Source: Rhodospirillaceae bacterium
GTDB taxonomy: Bacteria; Pseudomonadota; Alphaproteobacteria; Rhodospirillales; JABHCV01
Reading direction: 5' to 3'
Length of the DNA: 64,000 bases
NCBI GenBank assembly: GCA_018662005.1
Contig: JABJHA010000032.1
Coordinates: 62,001 to 126,000 of the forward strand
The position numbers and the translations under genes are program-made. The notes under the pieces were generated by a model. That model had not been told where the DNA came from. It saw only the letters and a program-made list of their open reading frames with translations, and made no database searches. Positions 33,869 through 42,498 of the stretch are shown piece after piece (the first letter of the stretch is position 1; each line of letters opens with the position of its first letter).

Positions 33869-33918
33869 GGCGTCATCACATTCTTTTTTTCATGATCCTG
33901 ACCGACAGCGCAGACATT

Positions 33919-34893
33919 TCACGCCGCGGGGTGAATCGTGAATTGATCGAACTCCTTCTCCAGCACGCTTTTAACAACATCGGGTGTATACAAACGGTCG
34001 GGTTTGCGCAGGTCCTCATAGCAAGGCATTTCCTGATTTCGATACAGAACGCCCACCGGCATCGGATGATAGGTTGATGCAATTTCGCGGGCCTTGTTGC
34101 GATCTGATGGATCGTGCTGTTCCAGGTTCGGGTAAACTTTCCCCAGTTCCGGCCTGACTTTGACACCGTCGTCATGGTTAAGAAGCAACATACGCGCGGG
34201 GTCCTTAACCCATTCATCGAACCGGCCCGGCAGGAATTCGGGGCATCTTTGCAGAATGCGCACGAATGAAAATCCCTTGTGATGGAAGGCCGCCTCGATA
34301 ATGTCGTACAGCATGTCGGGTATCCAATCGACAGCCTGGGCTACAAACGATGCGTTGCGGATACCAAGGCTGACACTGACCGGGTTAATCGGTTCAAGGA
34401 GCGTGCCGCTTGGTGTTGTTTTACTTTTCAGACCTTGCGGAGAGGTTGGCGAGGCCTGATTTTTGGTTAATCCGTAAATGCCATTGTCATGCATCAAGAC
34501 GGTCATATTCATGTTGTAGCGCAGCGCATGAATCCAGTGTGCAGTGCCAATGGAGCAGCAATCACCGTCGCCGGTAACGACAAACACATGCAAATCCGGT
34601 CGGCGCATTTTTATACCCTGGGCGACGGGCATGGCCCGACCGTGGAGACCGTGAAAACCATAGGTGTTCATGTAATGGGGAAAGCGGCTGGAACAACCGA
34701 TTCCCGAAACAAAGACGGTCTTTTCCGGGGCCAGTTGTTCATCCCGACAAAGGCGCTGCACGGCCGCCAGAATGGCGTTGTCGCCACAGCCGGTACACCA
34801 CCGCGGAACACGCCCTTTGTAGTCGTCAATGGGATGTTCGTCTTCAAGTTGGCGCAAGGCGCATTCGGCGATTGGTATTGACATCGTCGTCAT
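33919..34893 (-). CDS. korB: 2-oxoacid:ferredoxin oxidoreductase, beta subunit (KorB)
   Basis: 324 residues. Thiamine-diphosphate binding is shown by GCGDNAILAAVQRL, the GDGDCCSIGTAHWIHALRYNMN stretch (GDGD-x(n)-N motif) and DNGIYGLTKNQASPTS. CSSRFPHYMNTYGFHGLHGRA is typical of the 2-oxoglutarate-type beta subunit. The enzyme converts 2-oxoglutarate and CoA to succinyl-CoA, CO2 and reduced ferredoxin, or runs in reverse for CO2 fixation. Its ATG overlaps the korA stop by 4 nt. In a respiring alphaproteobacterium it provides a ferredoxin-linked bypass of 2-oxoglutarate dehydrogenase at low oxygen. Confidence 0.92.
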   Translation of the reverse strand: MTTMSIPIAECALRQLEDEHPIDDYKGRVPRWCTGCGDNAILAAVQRLCRDEQLAPEKTVFVSGIGCSSRFPHYMNTYGFHGLHGRAMPVAQGIKMRRPDLHVFVVTGDGDCCSIGTAHWIHALRYNMNMTVLMHDNGIYGLTKNQASPTSPQGLKSKTTPSGTLLEPINPVSVSLGIRNASFVAQAVDWIPDMLYDIIEAAFHHKGFSFVRILQRCPEFLPGRFDEWVKDPARMLLLNHDDGVKVRPELGKVYPNLEQHDPSDRNKAREIASTYHPMPVGVLYRNQEMPCYEDLRKPDRLYTPDVVKSVLEKEFDQFTIHPAA

Positions 34894-36857
34894 TCCTTCC
34901 GTTGCAGGCGCTGACTGGCGGCTCGGACGACGGAACCCGGTTTAATGGGACGTCCGCGGACTTCCGTCCAACAATCTACGTCGACCAGGAACCGGGCCCG
35001 CAGGAGCCAGGCAAGTTCCGAATAGCGTCGATTTTCCTCGTCGATGATTTCGTGTTCCAGGTTGTCCGACCAGTTGCCCTCTACCGTCATCACGCGCTCA
35101 AAGCCCTTTAACACGTCCTTGATCCCCGATGGCATGGGCTGGATAAACCTAAGGTGCAGGGACGACACCTTGTGACCATCCTCCTGCAACAGTGTTACCG
35201 CTTCTTCGACCGCGCCCTTGGTGCTTCCCCAACTGACGATCAGCAGGTCGCCCTCGCTGTTGCCGAAGACGGGCGGCGTTTTCAACGTTTTTTGAAGGGC
35301 CGCCAATTTAAGGCTGCGGTGCAGCATACCATCCTGATTGGTGTCAGAATCGTAGGCGACACAGCTCTTGCGATCATGGGCAAGGCCAGTCAGGCAATGC
35401 ATACCGCCCGGCTGTCCGGGAATAAACCGCCGCGAAAGGCCGGTTCGATGATCCCAGTCATAGGGAACAAGGCCCGCTGAAATTTCACTCTGATCCACCG
35501 GTGGCGCCATCCAGTCTTCACTGATATCGGGGCGCGGGAAAGGTTGCTGGGCCGATGCCAAACTGGCATCTGTCAAAACGACAACGACGGTGTTGAAGGT
35601 TTCGGCGATTTTGCGCGCGGTGATCATCGAATAGAAGCAATCCTCAATATCGGACACGGCCATCACCACCTTGGGATTGTCGCCATGGCCGCCGAAGCAC
35701 GAAAACAGCAGGTCACTCTGTTCTGTTTTTGTCGGCAAGCCGGTGCTGGGGCCGCCGCGCTGAACATCGACAACGACCAGGGGAATTTCCGTCATCACGG
35801 CAAGGCCGATGGTTTCCTGCTTCAAGGCCAGACCCGGGCCAGAGGTAATGGTCACCGCACACTTACCGGCATAGGAGGCGCCAATGGCAAATGCGCAGGC
35901 GGCAATCTCATCTTCGGCCTGATGGACAACACCGCCAACGGTTTCAAAAACCTCACTCAAATAATGGGAAACCGAGGTCGCCGGTGTAATCGGATACATG
36001 GCGCAAACTTCCATGCCCGAAGCCATAATGCCAAGGCCCAGGGAAACGTTGCCGTTTACGACGATTTGCGCTTCGTTCAATGGCGAAGGGGGAATGCGGT
36101 ATTTGAATGTGAGATTGGCCTCGGCCCAGTCGTGCCCGGCTTCAAGTAGCTGAATGTTGTTATCGATGATGTTCTGGTCTTTCTTGGCGAAGATGAAGGC
36201 AACCTGTTCGCGGGCGACCTGCATGTCCAGACTGTAGATGCTGCACAACATGCCCAGGACAAACATGTTCTTGCCGCGCCTCGGGTCGGCGACATATTTC
36301 AGGCATTCGCTTTCCATGGGGATTTCCTGGATTACGTAACCGCTTTCCTCCAGTTGCCCGATGGTCCGTGTATAAGCCGCGACAATTTCCGCATCGTCAT
36401 CGTTCCGCCATTTGTTTTCTATGAGGATCGTACAACCGGGTTTTAGCTCGTGCGCATGAACGCGTCCCAGAAGAACTTGCTCGTTGAAAGCAACAACCAA
36501 ATCAGCTTCGTCACCGCCGTTGGTAACCCGACCCGCCGCCAAGCGGACGCGGTTACCGCTACCCCCGGCGATGCTCCGTGCCGGCGGTTGAATTTCGGCC
36601 GGGATAATTTCGACTGTCCAAATTCCGTTTCCCATCCGTGCCGCGATGGACGCCAGGGACTGACCACAGCGTTGTGCCCCTTCACCGGAATCACTGATCA
36701 CTTCAACGATATGCTCGCGCAATTCCTGCACGGGTTTCTCTTTCGACGATACCCGTTGCGGCTTTCCCATGGGCGCTGAAGCTTTCGCGGGTTTTTGAGC
36801 GCGCGCCTGTCGTTGCCGGGTAGCGGTTTTTTCTTTTTTTAGTGCCTGTGGGTTCAT
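34890..36857 (-). CDS. korA: 2-oxoacid:ferredoxin oxidoreductase, fused gamma-alpha subunit (KorA)
   Basis: 655 residues. A basic N-terminal leader of about 45 residues is followed by the gamma domain (about 50-250: RVTNGGDEADLVVAFNEQ, GKNMFVLGMLCSIY) and then the alpha domain starting at GNVSLGLGIMASGMEVCAMYPITPATSVSHYLSEVF. TITSGPGLALKQETIGLAVMTEIPLVVVDVQRGGPSTGLPTKTEQSDL is seen in pieces further on. The gamma-alpha fusion is the form found with the two-gene KorAB enzymes. It forms a heterodimer or tetramer with KorB. The lysine- and alanine-rich leader may be a non-conserved extension. korA starts 20 nt after nfnB. Confidence 0.92.
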   Translation of the reverse strand: MNPQALKKEKTATRQRQARAQKPAKASAPMGKPQRVSSKEKPVQELREHIVEVISDSGEGAQRCGQSLASIAARMGNGIWTVEIIPAEIQPPARSIAGGSGNRVRLAAGRVTNGGDEADLVVAFNEQVLLGRVHAHELKPGCTILIENKWRNDDDAEIVAAYTRTIGQLEESGYVIQEIPMESECLKYVADPRRGKNMFVLGMLCSIYSLDMQVAREQVAFIFAKKDQNIIDNNIQLLEAGHDWAEANLTFKYRIPPSPLNEAQIVVNGNVSLGLGIMASGMEVCAMYPITPATSVSHYLSEVFETVGGVVHQAEDEIAACAFAIGASYAGKCAVTITSGPGLALKQETIGLAVMTEIPLVVVDVQRGGPSTGLPTKTEQSDLLFSCFGGHGDNPKVVMAVSDIEDCFYSMITARKIAETFNTVVVVLTDASLASAQQPFPRPDISEDWMAPPVDQSEISAGLVPYDWDHRTGLSRRFIPGQPGGMHCLTGLAHDRKSCVAYDSDTNQDGMLHRSLKLAALQKTLKTPPVFGNSEGDLLIVSWGSTKGAVEEAVTLLQEDGHKVSSLHLRFIQPMPSGIKDVLKGFERVMTVEGNWSDNLEHEIIDEENRRYSELAWLLRARFLVDVDCWTEVRGRPIKPGSVVRAASQRLQRKE

Positions 36858-36877
36858 CTCATTTAATCCTTCCGCTC

Positions 36878-38386
36878 TTAAGCGATGCGGACCCGGGCGA
36901 AATTTTTCTCGCGGGCGTCAATGCCAAACAGGGTGGGTGGGATATCTTCGCGTTCAGTTGTGCAGAGGCTGTCGGTATCGCGAATACCGAGGTATTTTTT
37001 CATGCTCGATGCAGCATTGCGACCGGCGCCCATGGCCAGAATCACGGTAGCGCCACCGGTAACGATGTCGCCACCGGCATAAACACCGGCCATCGATGTG
37101 GCGAGATTTTCATCGGTTGCGATGTAGCCCCACTTGTTGAGCTTTAACTTCGATGTCTGACCAATGATCGGGTTGGCATTGGTGCCGATGGCGTAAACGA
37201 TCATATCAGCCTCGAACTCGAACTCACTACCTGCGACGGGAACGGGGCGACAGCGTCCCGATTCGTCGGGTTCACCAAGCTCCATGCGAATGCAGCGCAT
37301 ACCGCGAACGTTGTTCTGATCGTCACCTAAAATTTCGACGGGGGCGGCCAGCCAGTGGAATTCGACACCTTCTTCTTCGGCATGGTCAATTTCCTCGACC
37401 CGGGCAGGACTTTCATTTCTGGTGCGCCGGTACACGCAGTGAACGTTCGCGGCGCCAAGGCGCAAACATACCCGCATGGCATCCATGGCCGTATTACCCG
37501 AACCGATGACGGCAACCCTTTGGCCCAAATGCAAAGGGGTGTCGTAATCAGGAAACTCGCCCGCGTGCATAAGATTGCAACGGGTCAGCAATTCGTTTGC
37601 CGAAAGCACGCCATTCAAGGACTCGCCGGGAATGTCCATGAAGCTCGGATAACCGGCGCCCGTGCCGACAAAGACGGCGTCAAAACCCATCTCGTCGCGC
37701 ATTTGTTGAAGTGTGAATAATCGCCCGACCAGGGTGTTGCACTTTATTTTGACGCCCAGTTTGCTAAGAGCGTCAATCTCGGCATCGATGACGGCGTTTG
37801 GCAACCTGAATTCCGGAATGCCGTATCTGAGGACGCCGCCGGGTTTGTGAAAGGCTTCATAGACGGTGACGTCGCATCCGGCTTTTGCCATATCCGCCGC
37901 GCAGGCAATCCCGGCCGGGCCAGAACCGACGATGCCAATACGAAAGCCATTTGGCTCTATGTAAGGAATGTTGCTCCAACCTTCCTTGATGGCCATGTCC
38001 CCGACCCAGCGTTCGAGCCTGCCAATGGCCACCGGCTCGAGTGTATCGGCGACTGTGCAAACACCTTCGCATTGATCTTCCTGTGGGCAAACCCGTCCAC
38101 AGATGGCCGGCAGCAGGTTGGACTGGGTCAATACATCGTAAGCGCCACGGTAATCCTTGGCGGAAATTTTGGCGATAAATCCTGGAATATCGATGCTGAC
38201 AGGGCATCCGGGAACGCACTGTTTTTCAGGACACATAAGACACCGTTCGCTCTCGTTCAGGGCATCTTCCAGCCCGTAACCAAGGGCAACCTCGTCGAAG
38301 TTCTTCACCCGCTTCTTGGGGTCTTGATGCGGAATTGGCGTTCTTTCCTGAGGGATGGTGCGGATGGTTTTCTTTTTAGCCATCAC
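36878..38386 (-). CDS. nfnB: NfnB-like / glutamate-synthase small-subunit-like flavoprotein
   Basis: 502 residues. The N-terminal [4Fe-4S] domain has CLMCPEKQCVPGCP and CGRVCPQEDQCEGVC. Two nucleotide-binding folds follow: IGIVGSGPAGIACAADMAKAG (FAD) and VAVIGSGNTAMDAMRVCLRLGA (NADPH). AGGDIVTGGATVILAMGAGR near the end is the second FAD motif. Proteins of this type are either GltD or the large subunit of NADH-dependent reduced ferredoxin:NADP oxidoreductase. The gene directly upstream encodes the NfnA-like partner (4-nt overlap), and no gltB is present, so Nfn (also called Sud) is the better call. It bifurcates or confurcates electrons between ferredoxin, NADH and NADPH. Confidence 0.86.
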   Translation of the reverse strand: MMAKKKTIRTIPQERTPIPHQDPKKRVKNFDEVALGYGLEDALNESERCLMCPEKQCVPGCPVSIDIPGFIAKISAKDYRGAYDVLTQSNLLPAICGRVCPQEDQCEGVCTVADTLEPVAIGRLERWVGDMAIKEGWSNIPYIEPNGFRIGIVGSGPAGIACAADMAKAGCDVTVYEAFHKPGGVLRYGIPEFRLPNAVIDAEIDALSKLGVKIKCNTLVGRLFTLQQMRDEMGFDAVFVGTGAGYPSFMDIPGESLNGVLSANELLTRCNLMHAGEFPDYDTPLHLGQRVAVIGSGNTAMDAMRVCLRLGAANVHCVYRRTRNESPARVEEIDHAEEEGVEFHWLAAPVEILGDDQNNVRGMRCIRMELGEPDESGRCRPVPVAGSEFEFEADMIVYAIGTNANPIIGQTSKLKLNKWGYIATDENLATSMAGVYAGGDIVTGGATVILAMGAGRNAASSMKKYLGIRDTDSLCTTEREDIPPTLFGIDAREKNFARVRIA

Positions 38387-39330
38387 GACCCCGATCCGGC
38401 AGATGGGGCGTCTTTACCCCTGATGCGACAACTATCGGACCAACGCTCCATGGCTTGTTTTTCATCTTCGGTGAAGCGTTTTAACCGGTTCATAAGATCG
38501 TCGAAGTCGACGAGATGGCCGTTGAAATCGGGTCCATCGACGCAGGCAAACTTGATGCCCTCACCGATTTTAACCCGGCAGCCGCCGCACATGCCGGTGC
38601 CATCAACCATAATCGGGTTAAGGCTGACGGTGGTTTTAATGTCCGCCGGGCGCGTCGTTTCCGCGCACGCCTTCATCATGATTGGTGGGCCGATGGCGAC
38701 GACTTCGTCAATATCGGTGTGCTTTTCCATGGCCAGTTTGATGCCATCGGTAACCAGCCCCTTGATTCCGGCGGAACCATCATCGCTGCAGATAATAAAT
38801 TCATCGCAGTATTTTCTGAATTTATCCTCCCAAAAGACCAGTTGCTTGTTACGAAAGCCGATGACGCCAATCACATAGGCGCCACTTTCTTTAAAGGCGC
38901 GGGCTTGCGGGAATACAGGGGCCACGCCCAGGCCACCGCCAACGCAAACAACCTTTTTGCTGTTTCCTATGTGGCTCGGCATTCCCATGGGGCCGACAAC
39001 ACCGAAAAGCGTGGTTCCTCTTTGGCAGATCTGCTGCATCTCTTTGGTCGTCTTGCCAACGGCCTGGATGACAAGTGTTACGGTGCCTTTTTTGCGATCA
39101 AAATCAGCAATTGTAAGGGGGATGCGCTCACCGTGCTCCTGGGCAATGACGATGACAAACTGGCCCGGCCTTGCCGCCTTCGCCATGATCGGGTGACGGA
39201 ATTCAAGCATGAAGGTAACGTCAGAAAAGTCTTCCCGCCTGACGATCTCGACAGTGGGTTCATCCTCAAGCCCTGGGGATGAAATTAATGTTTCTGATAA
39301 GTCTGTTTTTTCGCTCGACGTGGTACCCAT
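38383..39330 (-). CDS. nfnA: NfnA-like ferredoxin-NADP reductase subunit
   Basis: 315 residues. The FAD-binding part contains GQFVIVIAQEHGERIPLTIADFD, and the NAD part contains VGGGLGVAPVFPQARAFKESG. The C-terminal [2Fe-2S] cluster region is GTGMCGGCRVKIGEGIKFACVDGP, as in dihydroorotate dehydrogenase electron-transfer subunits and NfnA. An acidic 30-residue N-terminal extension precedes the FAD domain. It pairs with the NfnB-like protein. Together with KorAB it would link 2-oxoglutarate oxidation to NADPH. A FNR-like box lies 67 nt upstream of the ATG. Confidence 0.88.
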   Translation of the reverse strand: MGTTSSEKTDLSETLISSPGLEDEPTVEIVRREDFSDVTFMLEFRHPIMAKAARPGQFVIVIAQEHGERIPLTIADFDRKKGTVTLVIQAVGKTTKEMQQICQRGTTLFGVVGPMGMPSHIGNSKKVVCVGGGLGVAPVFPQARAFKESGAYVIGVIGFRNKQLVFWEDKFRKYCDEFIICSDDGSAGIKGLVTDGIKLAMEKHTDIDEVVAIGPPIMMKACAETTRPADIKTTVSLNPIMVDGTGMCGGCRVKIGEGIKFACVDGPDFNGHLVDFDDLMNRLKRFTEDEKQAMERWSDSCRIRGKDAPSAGSGS

Positions 39331-39397
39331 CTTGGATCACCTCCGGCAGCGGCATCAACAATACCGCGGAATAATAGGCCGATGCCTTTGCCGGACA

Positions 39398-39411
39398 ATG
39401 ATCTAGGTCAA
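39398..39411. promoter_or_regulatory. FNR/FixK-like box upstream of nfnA
   Basis: Read on the minus strand the site is TTGACCTAGATCAT, matching the TTGAT-N4-ATCAA consensus with TTGAC-N4-ATCAT. It is 67-80 nt from the nfnA start and overlaps the stop of the small upstream gene. This predicts induction of the nfn-kor operon at low oxygen. Confidence 0.5.
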
Positions 39412-39615
39412 ATTTGTCGTTTCGACAGGCACCGGGTCTGGTTGAGCATTCCTGGATATGTTGTATCCAGCTTCCTCAAGTGCCCCAATGATGTCTTTAG
39501 CAAGCACCTCCGGGGAGGGATGGGCCGATAAAAAACCACTTTCTGCAATACTCATTGCATGATTTTCCCCGATTTTCAGGGTTCGCTCGATAATCTGGAC
39601 AATCTCTTCGTTCAT
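39403..39615 (-). CDS. Small acidic protein of unknown function upstream of nfnA
   Basis: 70 residues from ATG at 39615 (MNEEIVQIIERTLKIGENHA), preferred over an upstream TTG/ATG at 39642 that would add nine residues. No domain is recognised. The central HPSPEVLAKDIIGALEEAGY reads as an amphipathic helix. It is in the same direction as nfnA and ends 72 nt before it, so it may be the first gene of the operon, although the FNR-like box in between suggests a separate promoter for nfnA. Confidence 0.55.
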   Translation of the reverse strand: MNEEIVQIIERTLKIGENHAMSIAESGFLSAHPSPEVLAKDIIGALEEAGYNISRNAQPDPVPVETTNLT

Positions 39616-39737
39616 TTCGACCCCCGTGCTTAAATTCAACAAGAACGTAACAAGGGTGTGTTTTAAAATGTCTGGTGATCAGGAAACACAAATACCCCTG
39701 AGCGTAATCATATGACAAAGTTTTCACGAGAATTGCA

Positions 39738-39751
39738 TTGATCTAGATCAT
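39738..39751. promoter_or_regulatory. FNR/FixK-like box between divergent genes
   Basis: TTGATCTAGATCAT fits TTGAT-N4-ATCAA with one mismatch and is almost fully symmetric. It is placed 123 nt before the small gene at 39615 and 175 nt before the methyltransferase at 39926. It supports microaerobic control of one or both. Confidence 0.6.
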
Positions 39752-39925
39752 CACCCGCCCTGTGGCGGCCCACACAGATATCCACTCTACCCGCAAGCCT
39801 GAAATCCGGATTTTATGACGGCATCAAATGATTGCTGGCCGTATAGGCATATTTCAACGATTACCGGGTTGTCCCGGTAAAGCGAAACGATACAATATGA
39901 AATAACCAGATCGGGGAATGGGGCC

Positions 39926-40762
39926 ATGGATCAAAATATTAAAAACATTCACAGCTATTACTCGCCAGGTGATTTGTATAACAAGATCATTGAAGGGCTT
40001 GGCAAGCTTGGTAAGGATTTAACGAAAGTCACACTGGATGATCTTCATCCCGTGGATGAGTTTCATATCCGGGGCGAAACGGCCACCAGGGAGCTCATTG
40101 AGCTGTCTGGTTTTTCCTCTGACCTTCATATTCTGGATGTCGGTTGCGGCATCGGCGGCTCCACACGCCGCCTGTCCCATGAAACAGGTTGTCGTGTAAC
40201 CGGCATCGATTTAAGCGATGCCTACATTGATACCGCAGAGCGATTGACCGCATTGCTCAATATGCAGGAGCGGGTCAAGTTCCATGCGGCCAGTGCGTTG
40301 GAATTACCGTTCGATGACAATTCATTTGACGGCATCTGGTCTTTGCAGATGAACATGAATGTCGAAAATAAACTGTCGTGGCTAACCGAAACCTGTCGTG
40401 TGCTCAAACCTGGCGGTAACGCCGTCTTGTATGAAGTGTGCGGCAGTAAAAACACCCCCCAGCATTTCCCCGTACCGTGGGCGCAAGACAGTTCCATGAG
40501 TTTCCTGGTGCCACCCGACGCGTTCCGTGAGCTCATAACATCCGCGGGTTTTGAAATTTCCGTCTGGAATGACAAGACCGATCTCGCAAAGCAGGCCTTT
40601 GCAAAAGTGCAAAAACCTGTGGGTGAGCCTGATCTGCCGGTACTGGGTGTGTACATGCTGGCTGGAAACGACATTGGCGCCAAGGCCTATAACCTGCGCC
40701 GCAACCTTGAGGAAGAACGCGTCAGCCTGATTGAAACTGTAGCGCTAAAACCCGGTCTATAA
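39926..40762 (+). CDS. SAM-dependent methyltransferase (glycine-betaine synthesis-like)
   Basis: 278 residues, class I methyltransferase. Motif I is ILDVGCGIGGSTRRL near residue 70, followed by the acidic strand end GIDLSDAYI, motif post-I LPFDDNSFDGIWSLQ and the post-II region CRVLKPGG. The N-terminal SYYSPGDLYNKIIEGL resembles sarcosine/dimethylglycine methyltransferases that make the osmoprotectant glycine betaine, also UbiE-like enzymes. No partner methyltransferase or methionine-cycle gene is adjacent, so the substrate is undecided. GGGGAATGGGGCC precedes the start. It is transcribed alone, with a FNR-like box upstream. Confidence 0.8.
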   Translation: MDQNIKNIHSYYSPGDLYNKIIEGLGKLGKDLTKVTLDDLHPVDEFHIRGETATRELIELSGFSSDLHILDVGCGIGGSTRRLSHETGCRVTGIDLSDAYIDTAERLTALLNMQERVKFHAASALELPFDDNSFDGIWSLQMNMNVENKLSWLTETCRVLKPGGNAVLYEVCGSKNTPQHFPVPWAQDSSMSFLVPPDAFRELITSAGFEISVWNDKTDLAKQAFAKVQKPVGEPDLPVLGVYMLAGNDIGAKAYNLRRNLEEERVSLIETVALKPGL

Positions 40763-40813
40763 AGCGTCTGCGCAAAGTGGATATCCGGCGACCATTACCC
40801 TGCCAAGATAAGC

Positions 40814-42019
40814 TTAAGCGGTGTCCTTGCGGTGATCCCAAAGATAAACAGCCGCCCCGGCAAGAAGACCCCAGAAAACCCCGCTGATGCCAAAAAATGT
40901 CATCCCCGAAGCCGTGACAAGGAATGTCACGAGCGCCGCCTCACGATCCGCTGGCGAGGACATGGCCGAAACAAGGGAAGCGCTTAAAGCGCCAAACAGG
41001 GCAAGGCCGGCAACGGCGGCAATCAGGATTGGCGGTGAAATGCTGATGAAGACAATGGCCGCACTGGCGCTCAGTCCGAAGACAATATAAATGACGCCGC
41101 CAATGATCGCCGCCCAGTAACGCTTTGCAGGATCGGGATGGGCTTCCTCGCCCGCACAAATCGCCGTGGTAATGGCGGCAAGGTTAACCGCGTGGCCACC
41201 GAAGGGCGCCGAAGCCAGACTAAACAATCCGGTCCAACTGAACATGGCGCCGGCATCGGGTTTGTAACCAAAACTGTTGAGGACGGCGATGCCGGTAATA
41301 TTCTGTCCTGCCATGGTGATGATAAACAAAGGAAGGGCAATGCCGATAATGCCCGGGACGGTAAAGCCGGGAGTTACAATAAACGGCATTGACCAGATGG
41401 CGTCGATCTGGCCGACATCAACATCGTGAACCATGACAATGAGCACACCAGCGACCAGCACGGCCGCAGGGACGGCCAACAGCCGTTTTATTCTGGCGAC
41501 GACAGCCCAGACCACAACAATGGACAAGCCGACAATTGGAAACCTGGCGATGGCTTCAAAGGGAGCCAGACAAAGCGGTAACAGAACACCCGCCAGCATG
41601 GCGCTTGCCAAAGCGTTCGGTATGGCTGAAATGGCGCGCCCGAACGGCTTCCATAAACCGGCAAGAATGATAAGTACTGCGGTAACAATGAAGGCGCCAA
41701 CGGCGACCGGGAAGCCACCCTCTATAGGCGCGAGTGTCGCCAGGAACGCAGCGCCCGGCGTTGACCAGGCGACACTGATGGGCATGCGGGTCTTGATGGC
41801 CAGAAAGACCGCGCACAAACCCATGGAAATGGCCAGGGCCATCAGCCCGGATGTCGCCTCTGCCGAACTGGCGCCGACACCTTTGAGGCCCTGAAAAACA
41901 ATCGCGAATGAACTGGCAAAACCAACAAAGGCGGCAAGAGCGCCCGCCGCAACAGCCCCTACAGATAGATCCTGTCGCATCCTGTCCCCCATGAAAAAGA
42001 TTCCCGCACGTAGGTACAC
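40814..42019 (-). CDS. benE: BenE-family benzoate/H+ symporter-like carrier
   Basis: About 392-401 residues with 11-12 membrane segments; an internal ATG at 41992 or 41980 is an equally good start. Family features are MPISVAWSTPGAAFLAT near residue 85, PNALASAMLAGVLLPLCLAPF and GHAVNLAAITTAICAGEEAHPDP near 275. The family transports benzoate or related aromatic acids with protons. No aromatic degradation gene is near, so the true substrate may differ. It converges with the methyltransferase gene and is followed upstream by the divergent ArsR/GST pair. Confidence 0.85.
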   Translation of the reverse strand: MYLRAGIFFMGDRMRQDLSVGAVAAGALAAFVGFASSFAIVFQGLKGVGASSAEATSGLMALAISMGLCAVFLAIKTRMPISVAWSTPGAAFLATLAPIEGGFPVAVGAFIVTAVLIILAGLWKPFGRAISAIPNALASAMLAGVLLPLCLAPFEAIARFPIVGLSIVVVWAVVARIKRLLAVPAAVLVAGVLIVMVHDVDVGQIDAIWSMPFIVTPGFTVPGIIGIALPLFIITMAGQNITGIAVLNSFGYKPDAGAMFSWTGLFSLASAPFGGHAVNLAAITTAICAGEEAHPDPAKRYWAAIIGGVIYIVFGLSASAAIVFISISPPILIAAVAGLALFGALSASLVSAMSSPADREAALVTFLVTASGMTFFGISGVFWGLLAGAAVYLWDHRKDTA

Positions 42020-42071
42020 TGCCGGGAGTTGGGCGTCCAGACCTGGCGTTCATTAGCCAGAGGCGGACCGA

Positions 42072-42401
42072 TCAACACCTCCTGTTTTCTAACCCGCAAC
42101 ACGCCCGAATGTCTGGATGGTTGCCGCAACAATCATTCAGCAGAAAAGAAACCAGACTTCCAAGATTTTCAAAGTTTGCGCGATAGATGATATTTCGCGA
42201 TTGACGTTCCGAAGTGATCACGCCTGCACTTTCCAGTGCTGAAAGATGAAATGAAGCCCTTGAGGATGTCGCCTCAACATATTTACCAACATCCCCGGCT
42301 GAGGCCCCATTCGCAGCACATTTAACCAAATATCTGACGATGCGCAGTCGGGTTTCTTGGGAAAGCGCTCCAAACATATCGAGTGCATTATTTTCAATCA
42401 T
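42072..42401 (-). CDS. ArsR/SmtB-family transcriptional regulator
   Basis: 109 residues. A winged HTH spans residues 7-75 (ALSQETRLRIVRYL, ASAGDVGKYVEATSSRASFHLSALESAGVI, SRNIIYRAN). The C-terminus is cysteine-rich with C91-C92, C101-C102 and C109, a layout that could bind As(III), Sb(III) or another thiophilic effector. Canonical sensing cysteines in the recognition helix are absent. It is divergent from the GST-like gene (98 bp), whose promoter it probably represses. The intergenic part contains TCAATATCTCTTGA, a possible operator. A role in redox or metalloid stress is inferred. Confidence 0.87.
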   Translation of the reverse strand: MIENNALDMFGALSQETRLRIVRYLVKCAANGASAGDVGKYVEATSSRASFHLSALESAGVITSERQSRNIIYRANFENLGSLVSFLLNDCCGNHPDIRACCGLENRRC

Positions 42402-42498
42402 ATCTCAATATCTCTTGAATTGTTGAAGTAATGAGTATATATCCTTTTTAAACGCCGTCAAGAAAGCCTTGTAGGTTGAGAAAAATGGAGTCAAGAAA

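Noticed and set aside
36878-38386. Glutamate synthase small subunit (GltD)
   Set aside because: No gltB neighbour; the NfnA-like partner overlaps its start and the operon carries KorAB, so an Nfn/Sud role is preferred.
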